This document shows, one piece after another, positions 10,184 through 23,403 of a stretch of DNA of 64,000 nt. The notes under the pieces were generated by a model. It saw only the letters and a list, made by a program, of their open reading frames with translations. It was not told the origin of the DNA and ran no database searches. How positions within the stretch are numbered: position 1 is the first letter of the stretch; the number at the start of each line of letters is the position of its first letter. The translations under genes and the position numbers were made by a program. This DNA comes from Cryptomeria japonica (taxonomy: Eukaryota; Streptophyta; Pinopsida; Cupressales; Cupressaceae). The stretch covers positions 723,750,649 to 723,814,648 of the forward strand of contig NC_081413.1 in NCBI RefSeq assembly GCF_030272615.1, read 5' to 3'.

Positions 10184-13100
10184 CAAAACGGAATTACAAA
10201 GGTTCACTTTGATAACATCTTTATTTTTGTCTCGGGCAGAGGTATGTCTAATTGTTTTAAGGTTGTAGCATTTTGAATTGTATTGGATTGGTTCCATATT
10301 TGATATTATAAGGGAATTGGTGTGGTGCCTTAAATCGATATAGTGGTAAGAGGATCAATGTCTCTCGAAGGATGTTGCCTTTCAAACTAATTGTAATAAT
10401 TTCATTTATTTGTGAGGTTGGATTTGGGCAGTAGATCGAAGTAGCTTGCTCATCGTCATTTTTCCCTTCTTGGGTTTCCATGTAAATCCTAGTGTTATAT
10501 GCTTTGTGTGATTGCTTTTATCATTTGCGTGTTTTTAAAATAATGCTAGTGTCTCGTGAATGAGTGAGAAAATTAAAAAGATAGGAGATTTGATGATATA
10601 TTGATTCACCCTCCCCCATCTTAGTATATTGGTATGTTCAACAAAGTCGTGTTCGAGGGTGTTCTTTTGGGGTAGATTTGATACCCAAAAGATCTACCTA
10701 AACTAATTAAAAAAATGGCACAAAAATAGTGAATAGTTCTTAGGCAAATTGGAGGGATTTTATGAGAAGTTAATTGCACATTTTGAGTGGCAAATCCACT
10801 AGCAAATAATGTCATGTATGCTACATTACTTGACAATCAACATTTAATGTTCATCAATATTTTCAAAAAAAAGAAACAAACAAAAACAAACAAAAAACTT
10901 ATAAGGAAGTGCGCAATAATGCTTATGGAAGAATAATAATCAAACATTAACAATTATTTTAATTATAGTTAAAATAAGGATTTTTTCTTTCTTGTTTCCA
11001 AATTATCAAACAAACTTGACGTTCTATGATAGTAATCTCATATTATCCACGTAGCAAATAAAATTGTTTCCTGGTTGCTTTACAAGTTCCAAAATCAAAA
11101 TGGCAGATAAGAGTCTTTTTATTTTAACAAGGATTCATAATATTTAGCACCTATTTGGACTACAAATTTCATAATGATGAGGGATGTTAAAGTTGAATTT
11201 TTCATTCAAATCCTATGGCATGATCATTTGATGATGTTTTTTTTATTTAAATTGCCAACAATTCATCATGTTCATCATGGCCTCTAGCCTAGAGGAATCG
11301 TTGATACAAGTTCCTTTTAGTTGTAAACTGTCAAAATTAAATTAACAAGTAGTAAATCTCAAGCCAAGGTGTGAGTTTTAAAAAATTTCAGAGGCTCCCA
11401 AAAAAGTTCTATATTTGACAAAGATTTCAAATCAATTATTTTAGAATTTGAAAACTTAAGTAGAAAAACTTTGTTTTTTTTTTTTTAAAATAATATGTTC
11501 CTATTATTGGGCTTTTGTTTTAATTGTTTGTTTTACAATCAGTCACATTAAATAACATTTATTTCGTCTCAATTTTTTATAGGTGGGGATATAATTGCTT
11601 TAAAGCAATTTGTTTATGGTATTATTATTATTATTATTATTTTTGTAATTTTTTTTTATAAAATCTTACAAATAAATGTTTTGAGCACATAAATTGTAAT
11701 AATATTCAATGTTACAATTACGATACAAAAGTTTTCAAACTCAAAATCAAATTATTGTATTGTTTTGTGAGATTCGATAAGTGTGTAATAGGAGGCTCTA
11801 TGTCTAACTTTGTGTGGCACTCATCTTCTCTTATTATAAATAGATTTGTATGTTTCTAATGAATTGCTACTTTTAATTTTGCATTATGCTTCATATTGTT
11901 AGTAGAGTTTTTTCTTGTTAATATGAATTTGTTGCTCTTTGATTTGACCTATTTATATTCAATTCATGTATTGTCCAACTACATGACATAAAATCTTTAT
12001 TGTGAGACAATGAACTTTTCAAGTCTTGTGATCTAACCTTGAGATAAAAATATAGTCAATTTTTCTTTCCAATATTCTATTTTCATACAAAACCCTAGAT
12101 TATAAAAGTGATAAGTAGAAAACCTTTTCTGTTTTGATTTTATGAGTAGTTTAAATTGAGGAGCTTCCCCTGCAAATTTGAAGGATAATTTTCTCACATA
12201 TTACTTTGGTTTTAAGTTTTTTTTTAAGCAAACAAACTCAACTCTTGAAGTTCACAATATATCGTGACACCCATTATAGCTCCCTTTATGTCACTTATCT
12301 AATTTTTTACCCATTAAGATAGGATGAGTATTTAAACACCCCATTTAGATTTTTAGAATTCACAAGTGCAAAATCCATGCCCATAGGTTCTCATTAGGTA
12401 CCACCACCAAGAGCTTGGTGATAGAAATCAACTCTAATGGTTGCTTTGGAATGAGGTTGACCACAATCACTGATTATATCCACATCTAAAAGATGTTTTA
12501 CAGACTCCATTATAGTTGACTTCTTGTAATTGAAAATGGCTTGTAATCACTTGTCTCCTACTTGACTATGACAAAAAGGACCAAGATTGGGGTTAATGCA
12601 TTGGCGGGTCATTTCAAAGATAGTTGTAAAGGCCACTACTAAGGTAACAAACTAAAAGTTGCTACTCCAAGCAACACTTATAATAAGACAAAGTAGGCAG
12701 TTGTAAAGGCCACTACTAAGGTAACAAACTAAAAGTTGCTACTCCAAGCACCACTTATAATACAATAAACTGAATTATTTTGAATGTTAATTGATATGAA
12801 TGGGAGATGATCCTTAGAAATTAGCTTATTGGTTAAGATCAAAACATGATCTTTTGTAGATGTTTTTTTTTCTAATTTGATGAACAAAAATTATAATTTT
12901 ATTATTTCATCTATCACATATATGGTTTCTTTGATTCATCTTCTTACTAATTAGAACTAAAATATAGCTTTTTTTGAAAGCATCTCAATCAAACTCCAAA
13001 TTAAAATGCATTTTTATCTAAGGATGTTTTGAAATGGATTTAATTAAATCATTGAAGAAAACTTAAAAAGTTGTTGTATTAACAAATTTTAAAATACATA

Positions 13101-13916
13101 TTCAATTAATATTAAAATGAAGCTTCTCTTACATGAAAAGAATTGAGGAAAGATTAACTCAAAAGTAATTTCATAAGAAATAATACTTCTTTTTAGAAAT
13201 TATTAAGAAATATTATGTCTTTTTGACAAACTATTAAAAAATTATAAAGAAAAATGAATAAATATTATTGAAAATACTATCAAGAATGAAAATATTTATC
13301 CAAAGATATAATCAAAGTTTCATTAAAATTTAGATATAAAAATTAAATAAAAAAATATCAAATAGCCAAAAGAAAAAAATGGTACGTTCAAATTTTGTAG
13401 TCATTTGAATATAACACACCAAATTTCAAACATGAAGGGCTTAGAAAAAATAAAATATTACTTACATATAACACTAAATTGTTGTTTGGCTAAAATAGTA
13501 GAATTTGAGGGTAAAAGTGTAAAAATTAAGAATTCATACCTCAACTTACAATCCATTTGATAATGATAATGAAGTTAAATCTTTAGAATTGAGAGAACGG
13601 ACAAATTGATGCTAAGAGTTGTTGAGATTAAGAAAAGAAAGTAGCTAGCATATTGACTATCCAAATAAATGTGGAGTAAATGCTATGTCTTTTTTTAGTG
13701 ATAACAAATTCCAACATTAAAAAATATAAGATTTAAAACTGGTAATCAATTTTTAAATAAAAAAGTATGCAAATGTTAAGAAGAATAATACAAGTACTAA
13801 ACAAAGGAGAGAAATTTTGTTTGTGAGATTGCTTGTATCTGTACATAATATTGTGTGATCTAATTTGAAATGACTTTATTTAAAAAAATTAATTATCACT
13901 TTTCAATAAATTAAGG
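10184..13916. other. AT-rich stretch without recognisable genes
   Basis: No frame of note and no element ends were recognised. It contains an (ATT)n run at 11620-11641 and the duplication at 12622-12762. Confidence 0.55.
12622..12762. repeat. 64-bp direct duplication
   Basis: The block starting agttgtaaaggccactacta at 12622-12685 is repeated at 12699-12762 with one base change (gcaacac versus gcaccac). The copies are 77 bp apart start to start. Near identity suggests a recent event. Confidence 0.92.
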
Positions 13917-14640
13917 TCAGCATACAATGATACTATCAAGTCTTGGTTTCGAATAATGATATGTCCATGTCCATGTCCATGTCCATGTCCACTATGTCCA
14001 TGCAACTTTTATAAGTTCTTTTCACACTCACTTTAATCATTCGTCTAAAAGCAATGAATTATTCTTTCTACATGTGACCACATAGACTAGGGTGAAAAGT
14101 ATAATAGGTTGCAATGTTATTTAAGTGGAGAACATGTAATAATAGAGTTGAAATGTGATTCTTCAACTATTATCTGAATAAGATTCTTTCATGTATTAAA
14201 TCAATTTTTGTCATATACAGTAGGTATAATGGGAAATCATAACAACTAGATGAGAAAAGCATAAAGTGATATGATTATTTTTTTAACCTATCAACAATCA
14301 TATGATGATACTATCAAATTGGTTGAGAATTATACATCTCCGTAGATTCCCTTTTGATTTTTTCAAGTTCATTTCACCATCAATTTAATTGTTGGTCTAA
14401 AAGCATTGAATTCATTTTGCAACATGTAAACACATAGACTAAAATGACTAGTATAATAATTTTCAATGTTATTGAATTACATAAAAAGAATTAATAAAAT
14501 TGAAAATAGAATCTTCAATTAATATTTGAATACAATATATACATATAATAATTGAAAATTAACATTTTTTTATTTATTATAAATATATAGTTAAAAATTA
14601 TAACCACCATACTTAAAAAATATAAAGTGATGTGACTATA
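13917..14640. repeat. Ancient tandem duplication of about 365 bp
   Basis: Unit 1 (about 13917-14278) and unit 2 (about 14290-14640) share the same ordered landmarks: atgatactatcaa, ttcaagtt/ataagtt before ttcacac/ttcacca, gtctaaaagcatTgaatt, acatgt...acacatagacta, tataataggttgcaatgttat, and ataaagtgatatgatta at the end. Divergence and indels are high. Unit 1 also has a hexanucleotide run. Confidence 0.75.
13961..13990. repeat. (ATGTCC)n hexanucleotide repeat
   Basis: Five consecutive ATGTCC units, followed after an interruption (actatgtcc) by another partial unit. Confidence 0.9.
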
Positions 14641-15877
14641 AATTAAATAAAATCCCTACCATTACAATTAAAACAATTAAAACAAAAATAAAAGTCACAA
14701 AGAGAGTACAAGTCATACTAGGGGCAAATTTTCCACAACTTTATGCTCAAACCGTGTTATTTGCTTCATAACCACTATGACAACTTATTTTCTTCTCTTA
14801 TGTTTCTTCTCTTTATCGAAAGGCATAGTTCTTGAGTTAATTTTGCAATTCTTTACAGTTTTATCACTTTTTTCATTTGTCATTTTATTGTCATCTTAAT
14901 AGTAATGAATTATAAATTCTTGATTTAAACATAATTTTGTAATATAATTTTATTAGCCATAGAAATTGAGGTTTAATTTAAAATTTAAATGATTTAAATG
15001 TAATTTTGTAATCTAAAATTTTCAAACAAAATTAAACCATTAAAATTAATGTATGATAAAATTCAAAAGATTTAAATTAAAATTGATCATCTTATGTATT
15101 TTAATAAATGATTCTAGATTGTCTTTATTATTTTTCTAAATAATTGTATTTATTTCATTTTAAAATATTTTTCTTTATATTTTATTTGATCATTGATCAA
15201 GATAAATTGAATAATTCAGATAAATCGTTTTTATTTATCATGATTCATTTAAACATAATTATTTATAAATTAAAATTTAATATTATAATTTTGTTCACAA
15301 TATAAGATAGTTTAATATAAAAAATATATTTTATTAATTACTAATTATTTTATTCAGAAAAGATAGTTAATAGTTAATTTATTTTTATAATACTATTAAT
15401 TTTGAAAATAAAATAGTTATTTTACAAATGTCACTTATGAAAGGAAAATATTGGATAATAACCTTAGCATGATTATAGATCACAGTAAGTATTTTGACGA
15501 AGGTAGGTAGTTAAAAATAAAATATTTATTATCGTAATTATATTGTTAAAAGAATATACTTAATGATGAATTTATGTTTATACTTTTCAATCATCATGTG
15601 AAATTGAAGGATAATAATAGGTAGTTACGGAGCAATCATATATTTAATGTTTTATATAATCATTTCATATGTTTGATCTAAACTATACTTGAATGGTATT
15701 TGTGACTATTAAAAATTTAAAATATTTTGTAAAGGTAGATTGGAGCAATACACTTCAATTTTGAGGTCTATTAAATTTTTTTAGGTTGTTATTGTATTTT
15801 TTATTATATATTGATTTTTAAATATTACATGGGAGTTTCTAAGTATAATTGGTTAAAATAAGTTTTTTATGGGGATG
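14641..15877. other. Very AT-rich stretch without recognisable genes
   Basis: Almost entirely A/T with short frames only. I see nothing classifiable in it. Confidence 0.55.
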
Positions 15878-17040
15878 TGTCCCTACTATAGACACCTAAA
15901 ATTAATTAAATTAATATTTAATTAATTTAAGTCCTTGAACATAATTAACTAGTTTAATTGTGTTAATTCCCTTCTTCTTAAGGTTAATTAAATCAAATTT
16001 AATCAATCTTATCACTATAGTCCAATAATTAATTTATTAATAAATTGATTATTTCCCTTCTCCTAAAGTCACCTCAAACATTATTTCTTCTAAAACCTGC
16101 TTAACTAAAGTGATTCCTACAAATCACTTTCCCTAATCCCCACTTAGCCTAATTAATTCTTCTAGAAGCATGATTATCATTATTCTCCAATTTCATATCC
16201 CTCCACTCATTATCTATCTTCGTGTCACATCCTCCTAACTTTCCCACTTGCACTCTAATCACTCATTAAGCTACCTAATCAATCCCCTTAATCATTTGCA
16301 CATCCCTAATCACCTTGATCCTTTCAAAGAAATTCAAATTCTTTGAATCTCCCCATGCCTCCTCTTCCAAATGAATTTTTAATTCCTTTATCCATTTAGT
16401 CTTCCCCCACATCCTCTTATTTTGGAATTTTTATTCCCCCTCCCTCCCCCCAAGGAATTTAATATTCATTTTTCTCTTCCCAATATACTTGGGAGCTCTT
16501 CCCCATGAACCTTGAGAAGTGTGGAGACAAGAAATGCCTTTATGGTATATCTCTTAGTCTCCACACCTTGTCCTCTCAATCCATGTGCTCCCTCTCAAAT
16601 CGATCTCAACCCTTCATCCCAAAAATCAATCTTGGCCCTCCATTTTGGCCTCCTCCAATCTATAAATTGGAGTTTCCCTTCCTCACAAATCATCCACTTT
16701 TCATACATTCTTATGCTTGCCATTTCATACCCTGATCCACTTTTCATCCAATCTTATGTTGTCCATTTGGGAATCAAAAGCATCCATCATGCCATCATAA
16801 TGCCCAAATCATCCCACACTTAGTCATCATCATCCAATCAAACCATCTATCAAACATTATCCAATCTTGTTGTGTAGTGGAGAGCAATCCACATCCCATC
16901 TTGGAGCCAATCCAATCAAGTGGAGCATTTGGGCGCATTCCACTTCATCAATTTCTCAAACGGAGGAAGAGTAGAAGCTAAGGTATAATGGTTTGTGTTG
17001 GGTATTTGAATGCATTATTTTGTGTTTTATTTGGTTTATA
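15878..17040 (+). mobile_element. Probable LTR fragment or solo LTR, forward
   Basis: The start (tgtccctactatagacacctaaaa) followed by a long taattaa/aattaatt stretch resembles the minus-strand start of the LTR at 52371-53837. A TATA box (CTATAAATTGGAG, about 16659-16671) is followed by a pyrimidine-rich leader, as in an LTR U3-R. The right end and any primer-binding site are not clear. The frames at 16505-16823 lie around this promoter and are probably not genes. Confidence 0.45.
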
Positions 17041-18102
17041 CACTACCCATTAGGATTTAGATCATACACCTCTTCACGCACCCCTATTCCCCCATCCCTA
17101 AGATGAGGACACCTCAAGATGTGAGGGCTTGGAGGGGAACATCCCCACCATCCTGCCTTTCCCACACATGCCCTAGGAACACTTTTGATACATCTCCTTC
17201 AAGGAGGGGATGTTTTTAGGGCATCCTCCTCATTTGCGGATGCTCTGAGGACTCTTAGATATCTTAAGTGGGAATCCTAAAAGGAAACAAAGGTGTATAA
17301 AATGCTTCCTAACACTAATATAGTGGGAAAGATAGTGCAATTTTTTCTTACAAATATTAACTATTATAGAATAAGAAACTCATTCAAAAGGATAATAAAA
17401 ATACATAAAGATATACCAAAATAAACTTTGGGAATGCATGATGATTTAAGACATTGATCCATTGACCAATTATATTGTTGAAGGTAATCATCATTTTAAA
17501 ATTTTAAATATTATATAAACATATGAATCTTTGGTATTTTCATTATTAATTCAATGTATTATAAAAAAAAATTAAGTTTTCAAAGTTTCATATGTTATTC
17601 CTTAAATTTTTTTATAATACATATTTGTATTTCCCTCCTCTCACTCTCCCCACATCTATGCCCTTGGTCTTGGACCTAAACCAAGATCCCATGGAATATT
17701 GGTTAAAATATTGGGTTCTTAGAGACCTAAGTTCAAAGCCTCAAAAGGACATCTAATTTGGAATTCTAAGTTGTGACTCTTGATCTTCCATTGTTGATTT
17801 ATAGTGTGGATATCTAAGTTATCTATTGTTATTGCTTGAAATGAGTTGAGTGTTAGTATCATTCATGCGCGTAAAGAATCAAGTATTAGTAATGATTAAT
17901 CTTATGTTTATTTTCATTTACTCATTCCTTATATTTGATATAAGTCTATTTTTTGTGGTATTTATTTTATTTCATTTTTTAATTATTTTATTTTTATATA
18001 TTATAGAAGAATTATCTTTCTTGTATTTTAGCATTATATTTGTATGTGTGATACAACTTTCTATAAATTTATTAAATATAAAATTTTGATGATGTATTAT
18101 AG
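17041..18102. other. No recognisable gene
   Basis: A GC-richer block (17040-17300) is followed by AT-rich DNA. I recognised no element ends and no coding similarity. Confidence 0.5.
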
Positions 18103-18780
18103 TGTAATGCCCCTCCCTTGATCGGACTCTATTTAACCTTGTTTGACTTTGGTTGACTTCTCCTGTTGTTTATGAGACTGGGTGATACTCTTTAATATAA
18201 TGACTTTTATCGTGATTTTAGGATATGTTGTTGGTTATGTATTTATCTCAATGGATGTCTAGATGTTAGATTATATGATTAAGTACTAACCTTGGACTGA
18301 CATATCTTCTTTATGTATGAAATATTTCTGGTATTAGTCCTCTTGTATGAGTTTGAGTTTGTATGGGGTGCGAGGGGATGATCTTCCGTCACCCTCTTCG
18401 GATGGACACAGACTGTCACGACTCTCCTCCACCGGTGAGCCTGTTCATGCTAGATGTATATGTGTGTGTTTTTCTCTGTGATGTAGCTGCAGGTACCAAG
18501 CATCGACTCCACTTGAATCTTCGAGTCTGGGCGTGCTCTATTACCCAATGGTAAAGTGGAAAATCAGAGTTATCAGTCAAACCCTAGACACAACCTACTT
18601 GTCAGGTATCTTTATAGTCATAGTTAGTCTTGTTCTTGTCAGTCTCGACCATGTGTACATCTGTATATTTTGTTGTAGTTGTCCTCATAAAGTTGGCTTT
18701 TGTGAATTACTTAGTTTTGTTAGAAAAATATTTAATTTAATAATAGATAGTACTTTAATACTTTGATTATTTACTTAATT
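18103..18780 (+). mobile_element. Possible LTR fragment (weak)
   Basis: The start TGTAATGCCCCTCCC resembles the TGTAATACCCC-type start of many plant gypsy LTRs. It is followed by gttgacttt blocks and, near 18360-18540, a GC-richer segment. No second LTR, primer-binding site or purine tract was seen, so this is a tentative call. Confidence 0.3.
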
Positions 18781-20800
18781 AATAAAATGTATTGGCTTCA
18801 TAAAATAATCTTTTTATTATTAAAAGAATAATTAAATAACTTTACCCCACTCTCTTATAAAATATAATAATAAAAATTAAAAAGGGATTAATTTCTTTAT
18901 GGGCATTTATTTGCTTATGTGCATTTTGGGAGTTACCAAAAATAAATAAATAGCAAAATTAATTAATGGTTCTCGCATGCATTGGGAGTTACTTTTTGGG
19001 GGTGGGGGGGGGGGGGGTGTTTAATATAATTTGTTTTTTGGGGAAATTTGGGGGGACTAGCCATGAAATTCACTGTATGCATTTTTGGTTATGGTTTTCA
19101 AATTGGTTTTATATGCTTGGAATTGGTTATCTGCTCATGAACTTGAATCATCCTCACTTTATATACAATTGATCAAATTCTCAAATATAATGAAAGCAAA
19201 TTTGTAGGAATGGATTGCAATGTTATGAATAATTACAATGCCAGTAAATTCAGGCAATGGGTTAATGGAATCAATGATGATTTGGATATATGGGATGTAT
19301 AAGGGTATTATGGTCTCCTTGGTAGTATTGAATGAACCTGTTTGTGTTTGTCATAATGAGACCTTTCTTTTGTTTCTAGTTCTTGTCTTTCATTGTATGG
19401 ATACTCAGATGTGTGGTTATGTGTTTTCTTTCAAGAGGCTTAGAAAGGGATTTTATGGAATTCATTATTTGATTAGGTCATGCTCCACTTTTGATGAAAT
19501 TTGTTCAAAACTTGTATGTTTTGGGAAGCTAGATGTGTTTCCTAGCCTACCTTGGATTCTCCCTGTATATTATCTTATTCTATCAAGAGAGTCAAGTCTT
19601 GCTATGGTACTTTGGTGAATCACCATCTTAAGATTTCTGGATTGATTTGTGGTGTTGCTTGAATTCCTAGGTGCAATCTTGGGGTGGTGGTTGTCATTGG
19701 GGGTAGGGACCCAAAGTGGTCGCCAAGGTAACTCAATGAGAGTTTGTAATCAAGTGATAACATAAAATAATGAACTTGAGTGGGTAGCTAGATAAACAAA
19801 TTATAAAGATTAATTCTTGTTGCATCTCTTACACTCAGGTACTTTTATAGGGTTGAGGTAAGTAGAGAAGGGCATGGAATGGCTTCCACCAATCTTGCCC
19901 CTTCAAAAGGTTGGTGTGGTCCACTAGTGTTTGTATGGGGGCCGGGGGTCAAGAGAGGTTACTGGGGTAACCCAGGATGGGGGCCGAGACCTAGTGAAGA
20001 CCTACCAGGGTAACTCATGACAACCTAGTGATGAAACTCTTCCCTATTTCTACCTAGTGGTAACTTGCATCTTTTGATTCCTTCCATGGACTGTTTTTGG
20101 AGCTCCGAAAGTGGTTGGTTAACTTATGTTGGTTTGTCTTTTTTTGGATTACTTTGGGCCTCTAGAAGTGGGTTGTTGACTTTGGTGTCTCCTTGACATT
20201 ACTGTTGTGAGCCTCTTGTGGATTTTGTATTGTTGAATTCTCTTGTGAGCCCTTGAGTACTCTGTCTTTTGGATTCCCTTGTGAGTCTCTTGTGAGTATA
20301 GCTTTGTGGATTCTTTTGTATTTCTTGATTGGTACCTTTGTATGTTTGCTTCTGCCTTGAGGGTCTGAATGATACCTCCTAGAAGCGGGGTGGACCTATT
20401 GGTACCACATGGTTGGGTGGAGTGCTATTCAGACCCATTGGGTTTTGGCTCCTTTAGCTGCATGTTCGAGGAGGCTCATGAAAAGATTGAAGACTGTTAT
20501 TTTTGCACCAAATTGAGACTCTTGGAGATTTGTATCTTGAGGATCCATTGTAATGTACTTGATGTTCATATATGTAATCTTCAACAATGAAATATGTATC
20601 TTGTACTTATGTAAATGATCAACATTGTAATTTGTATAGCAGTTCTTGTTGGGTTTTATTGGATGATGTTCTACCTTGAGTTACATTGTTATGGGCCTCG
20701 AGGACAATTGCAAGTTGTTGATTGTGTATCATTTTTTATCTTGATGGATGTATCTCTCTTGTTTAAGTAATGTTGTTCTTTTTTAAAGAAAAAAGAAAAA
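18781..20800. other. No recognisable gene; contains a G-run
   Basis: A nearly pure G run lies at about 18998-19018. The frame at 19238-19618 (126 residues) matches nothing I know. Blocks around 19690-20060 repeat gggggccg.. and aggtaactca loosely. No element boundaries were found. Confidence 0.45.
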
Positions 20801-21454
20801 AATATTCACATTTTCATTGTTTTTGTTGTTTAAGTCATCTTGGTGTCATAGCGGGTCGTGACTTGGAAGATGTGAGGAGATAATAAGATTTATATTAATA
20901 AATGTGGATTTAAATTTATGTTATTTATGTTATAAAAAAGATATTGATTTTTTTTATTTTTTTTGTTAAAGGGAGGTGAAGGATAGTTCATATAACTATT
21001 TGAAGCATTTGTGAGTAGGATATCATTTAATATGAAATGTATTTCCTATTATTTTCACTCACATTTTTATACAATGCATAAAATTATATACATAATTACA
21101 ATTTTATATTGATAATTGTACAAATATAAAAGAATATCTATTCTTGAAAAATGGTATTTTATAAAATAATTAAAGTTTATGAATTCTCTTATATTAAAAG
21201 ATAGAATGAAACAATGTACTAATTAGAGAAATAGGTTGTTAATATAAATAAATGTGATTGGATTGTTGATTCTTAATTGAATGTATAATGTTTCATTGAC
21301 AAAAATAAAATAAAATTGTAAGCGTGTTTGAAGTTTCATATAATTTTGTGATGAATTTTTTTTATATGGATTAGTCTAAACAATTTTAATCATATATAAG
21401 TATAATCAACCTAAAATAATAAATAATTATTAGGCACTTGATTATATTCTTTAC
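20801..21454. other. AT-rich spacer
   Basis: Short frames only. I see nothing classifiable before the duplicated block at 21455. Confidence 0.5.
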
Positions 21455-21778
21455 AATTTACAATACCAAGTTCTCCATTAATTATGTCAATAGCTACTCA
21501 TAAATTCTAAACCAACATTATGTATTGGGCAAAAAATAATAGTACTTTTTGTCTGAATGGTTTTCATTTTTCTCATATGATTTTGTATGTTTGGTATGTG
21601 TAGATAGACTATGTGTAATTTACAATACCAAGTTCTCCATTAATTATGTCAATAGCTACTCATAAATTCTAAACCAACATTATGTATTGGGCAACAAATA
21701 ATAGTACTTTTTGTCTGAATGGTTTTCATTTTTCTCATATGATTTTGTATGTTTGGTATGTGTAGATACACTATGTGT
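21455..21778. repeat. 162-bp tandem duplication
   Basis: Copies at 21455-21616 and 21617-21778 are almost identical. Visible differences are gcaaaaaataat versus gcaacaaataat and gatagac versus gatacac. The duplication lies in the outer left arm of the palindrome, and the right arm has no matching second copy. Confidence 0.93.
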
Positions 21779-23403
21779 AATTAGTGCGGTTAAAAACCAT
21801 AACATTATATTGTTATGGAGCATAATCATATTATTTTTCATGTGTAAATATAAATTGATGCATCAAATAATATACATTTCTTAGCACTAATATCTAAATG
21901 TGTGTTCACTTCCCATGAAAAATTGCCAAGTATCATATGGTATTTGATACATTTCAAAATTTTAGTAACATGTTTTCAACCCTAATTTATTTTGGTCCAT
22001 GTTCTTATTGAAAAATTACCATCTCTAAGGTCATGACATTTGGAATGTAGCCCACAATGCTTTACATAAGTGTTATTTGTATTCAAGAAAAATAGAAATT
22101 ATACATGTAAAATTTGTATGGTTACATGAGACGCTATTTATGTTTGACATGAGAAGTAGAAATTTCATATGAAGCGGAATGTTTTATTGGCTCATCTACT
22201 TGCATACAATTGCATGCCCTTCATAAGAGGTAATTGTGTGAGATTACCAACAATGATGATTGATATTTCGGCAACATATTTTGTACCATGTGAGACAAAC
22301 ACCTATTTCAAGTGGTTGTTGATATTAACAAACATCCTAAGGTCTACAAAACTAATTTCATTAATGAGAATAAATTGAATATGTATTAACTTTTCTTGTT
22401 GTGTTGCTAACTATTGTCCACTTAAAGGTTAATTATTTTTTATAAGCATCTTCAAGGATGTGTGAATTGTAGTTGCACAAATGTTAAAATAATAAAATTA
22501 TATTGGTGTAAGTACTAGCAAAGATCTTTCAATGTTGATTGACTTGTTATTGATTGTATTCTTAATACAACTAATAAGGCAATATCTATGTATTCTAGGG
22601 GTTCTTAGGATGATCATATTAGGAGGTTTATGAATAGCTTTGCAATTAAACATACATATAAAATGGTGATCTAAAGAACCATTAAAATAGATAAATTTTC
22701 TCTTATTTATTGTATTAAGCAAGCAATCAATATCAAGACTATTTCTAAACCTCACACCAACAATAATAGTTGCTTTTAACATATGTGCAATTGTAATTCA
22801 CATATCCTTCAATGTGCCTTTTGCAGATATTCGTCCTTTTTGCAGATATTCATCCTTTAAGTGAAAAATTGTCAACTTTACACAATAAAAAGAGTTAAAG
22901 AATGTTCAATATATTCTCATTAATTAAATGTGTTTTGTAGGCCCAAGATATTTGTTAATATAAACAACCACTTTAAATTGGTTTTTTGTAACATGACATG
23001 TAAGATTTTGGTGGGATTCAAGTGAGTTGTCCTTGTTGGTGATGTTGTATAATTATTTCCTTGGAAGGACATACCATTATACATAGGCATACTCCACTTA
23101 ATGTAACATAATTCATATGGGAATTTCTACTTCACTTGCCAAACATTAATTAACATTTGAGGTAACCATACAATTTTTTACATGTATAGTTTCTATTATA
23201 CTTGAATACAAGTAACATTTATGGTAAAGCATTATGAACTATATTTCGAATAGTGTGACCTTGTAGATATATTTTTGTCAATAGGAACATGAACTAGAAT
23301 AAGCCAAGTTAAAAAATATATTAATAAACATATAAAATGCGTTAACTATATATAAAGAATTACAAGTCATATGGGATGAGAAAACATCTCTATTAATTGA
23401 GGA

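Noticed and set aside
9929-10297. His/Thr- and Tyr/Ile-repeat ORFs
   Set aside because: They are microsatellite translations in all frames, without coding features. The same holds for 2842-3132.
16505-16823. Overlapping Pro/Ser-rich ORFs
   Set aside because: They overlap the TATA region of a probable LTR and have no recognised similarity.
19238-19618. 126-residue ORF as a membrane protein
   Set aside because: Hydrophobic composition is expected from T-rich DNA, no family was recognised, and there is no splice or promoter context.
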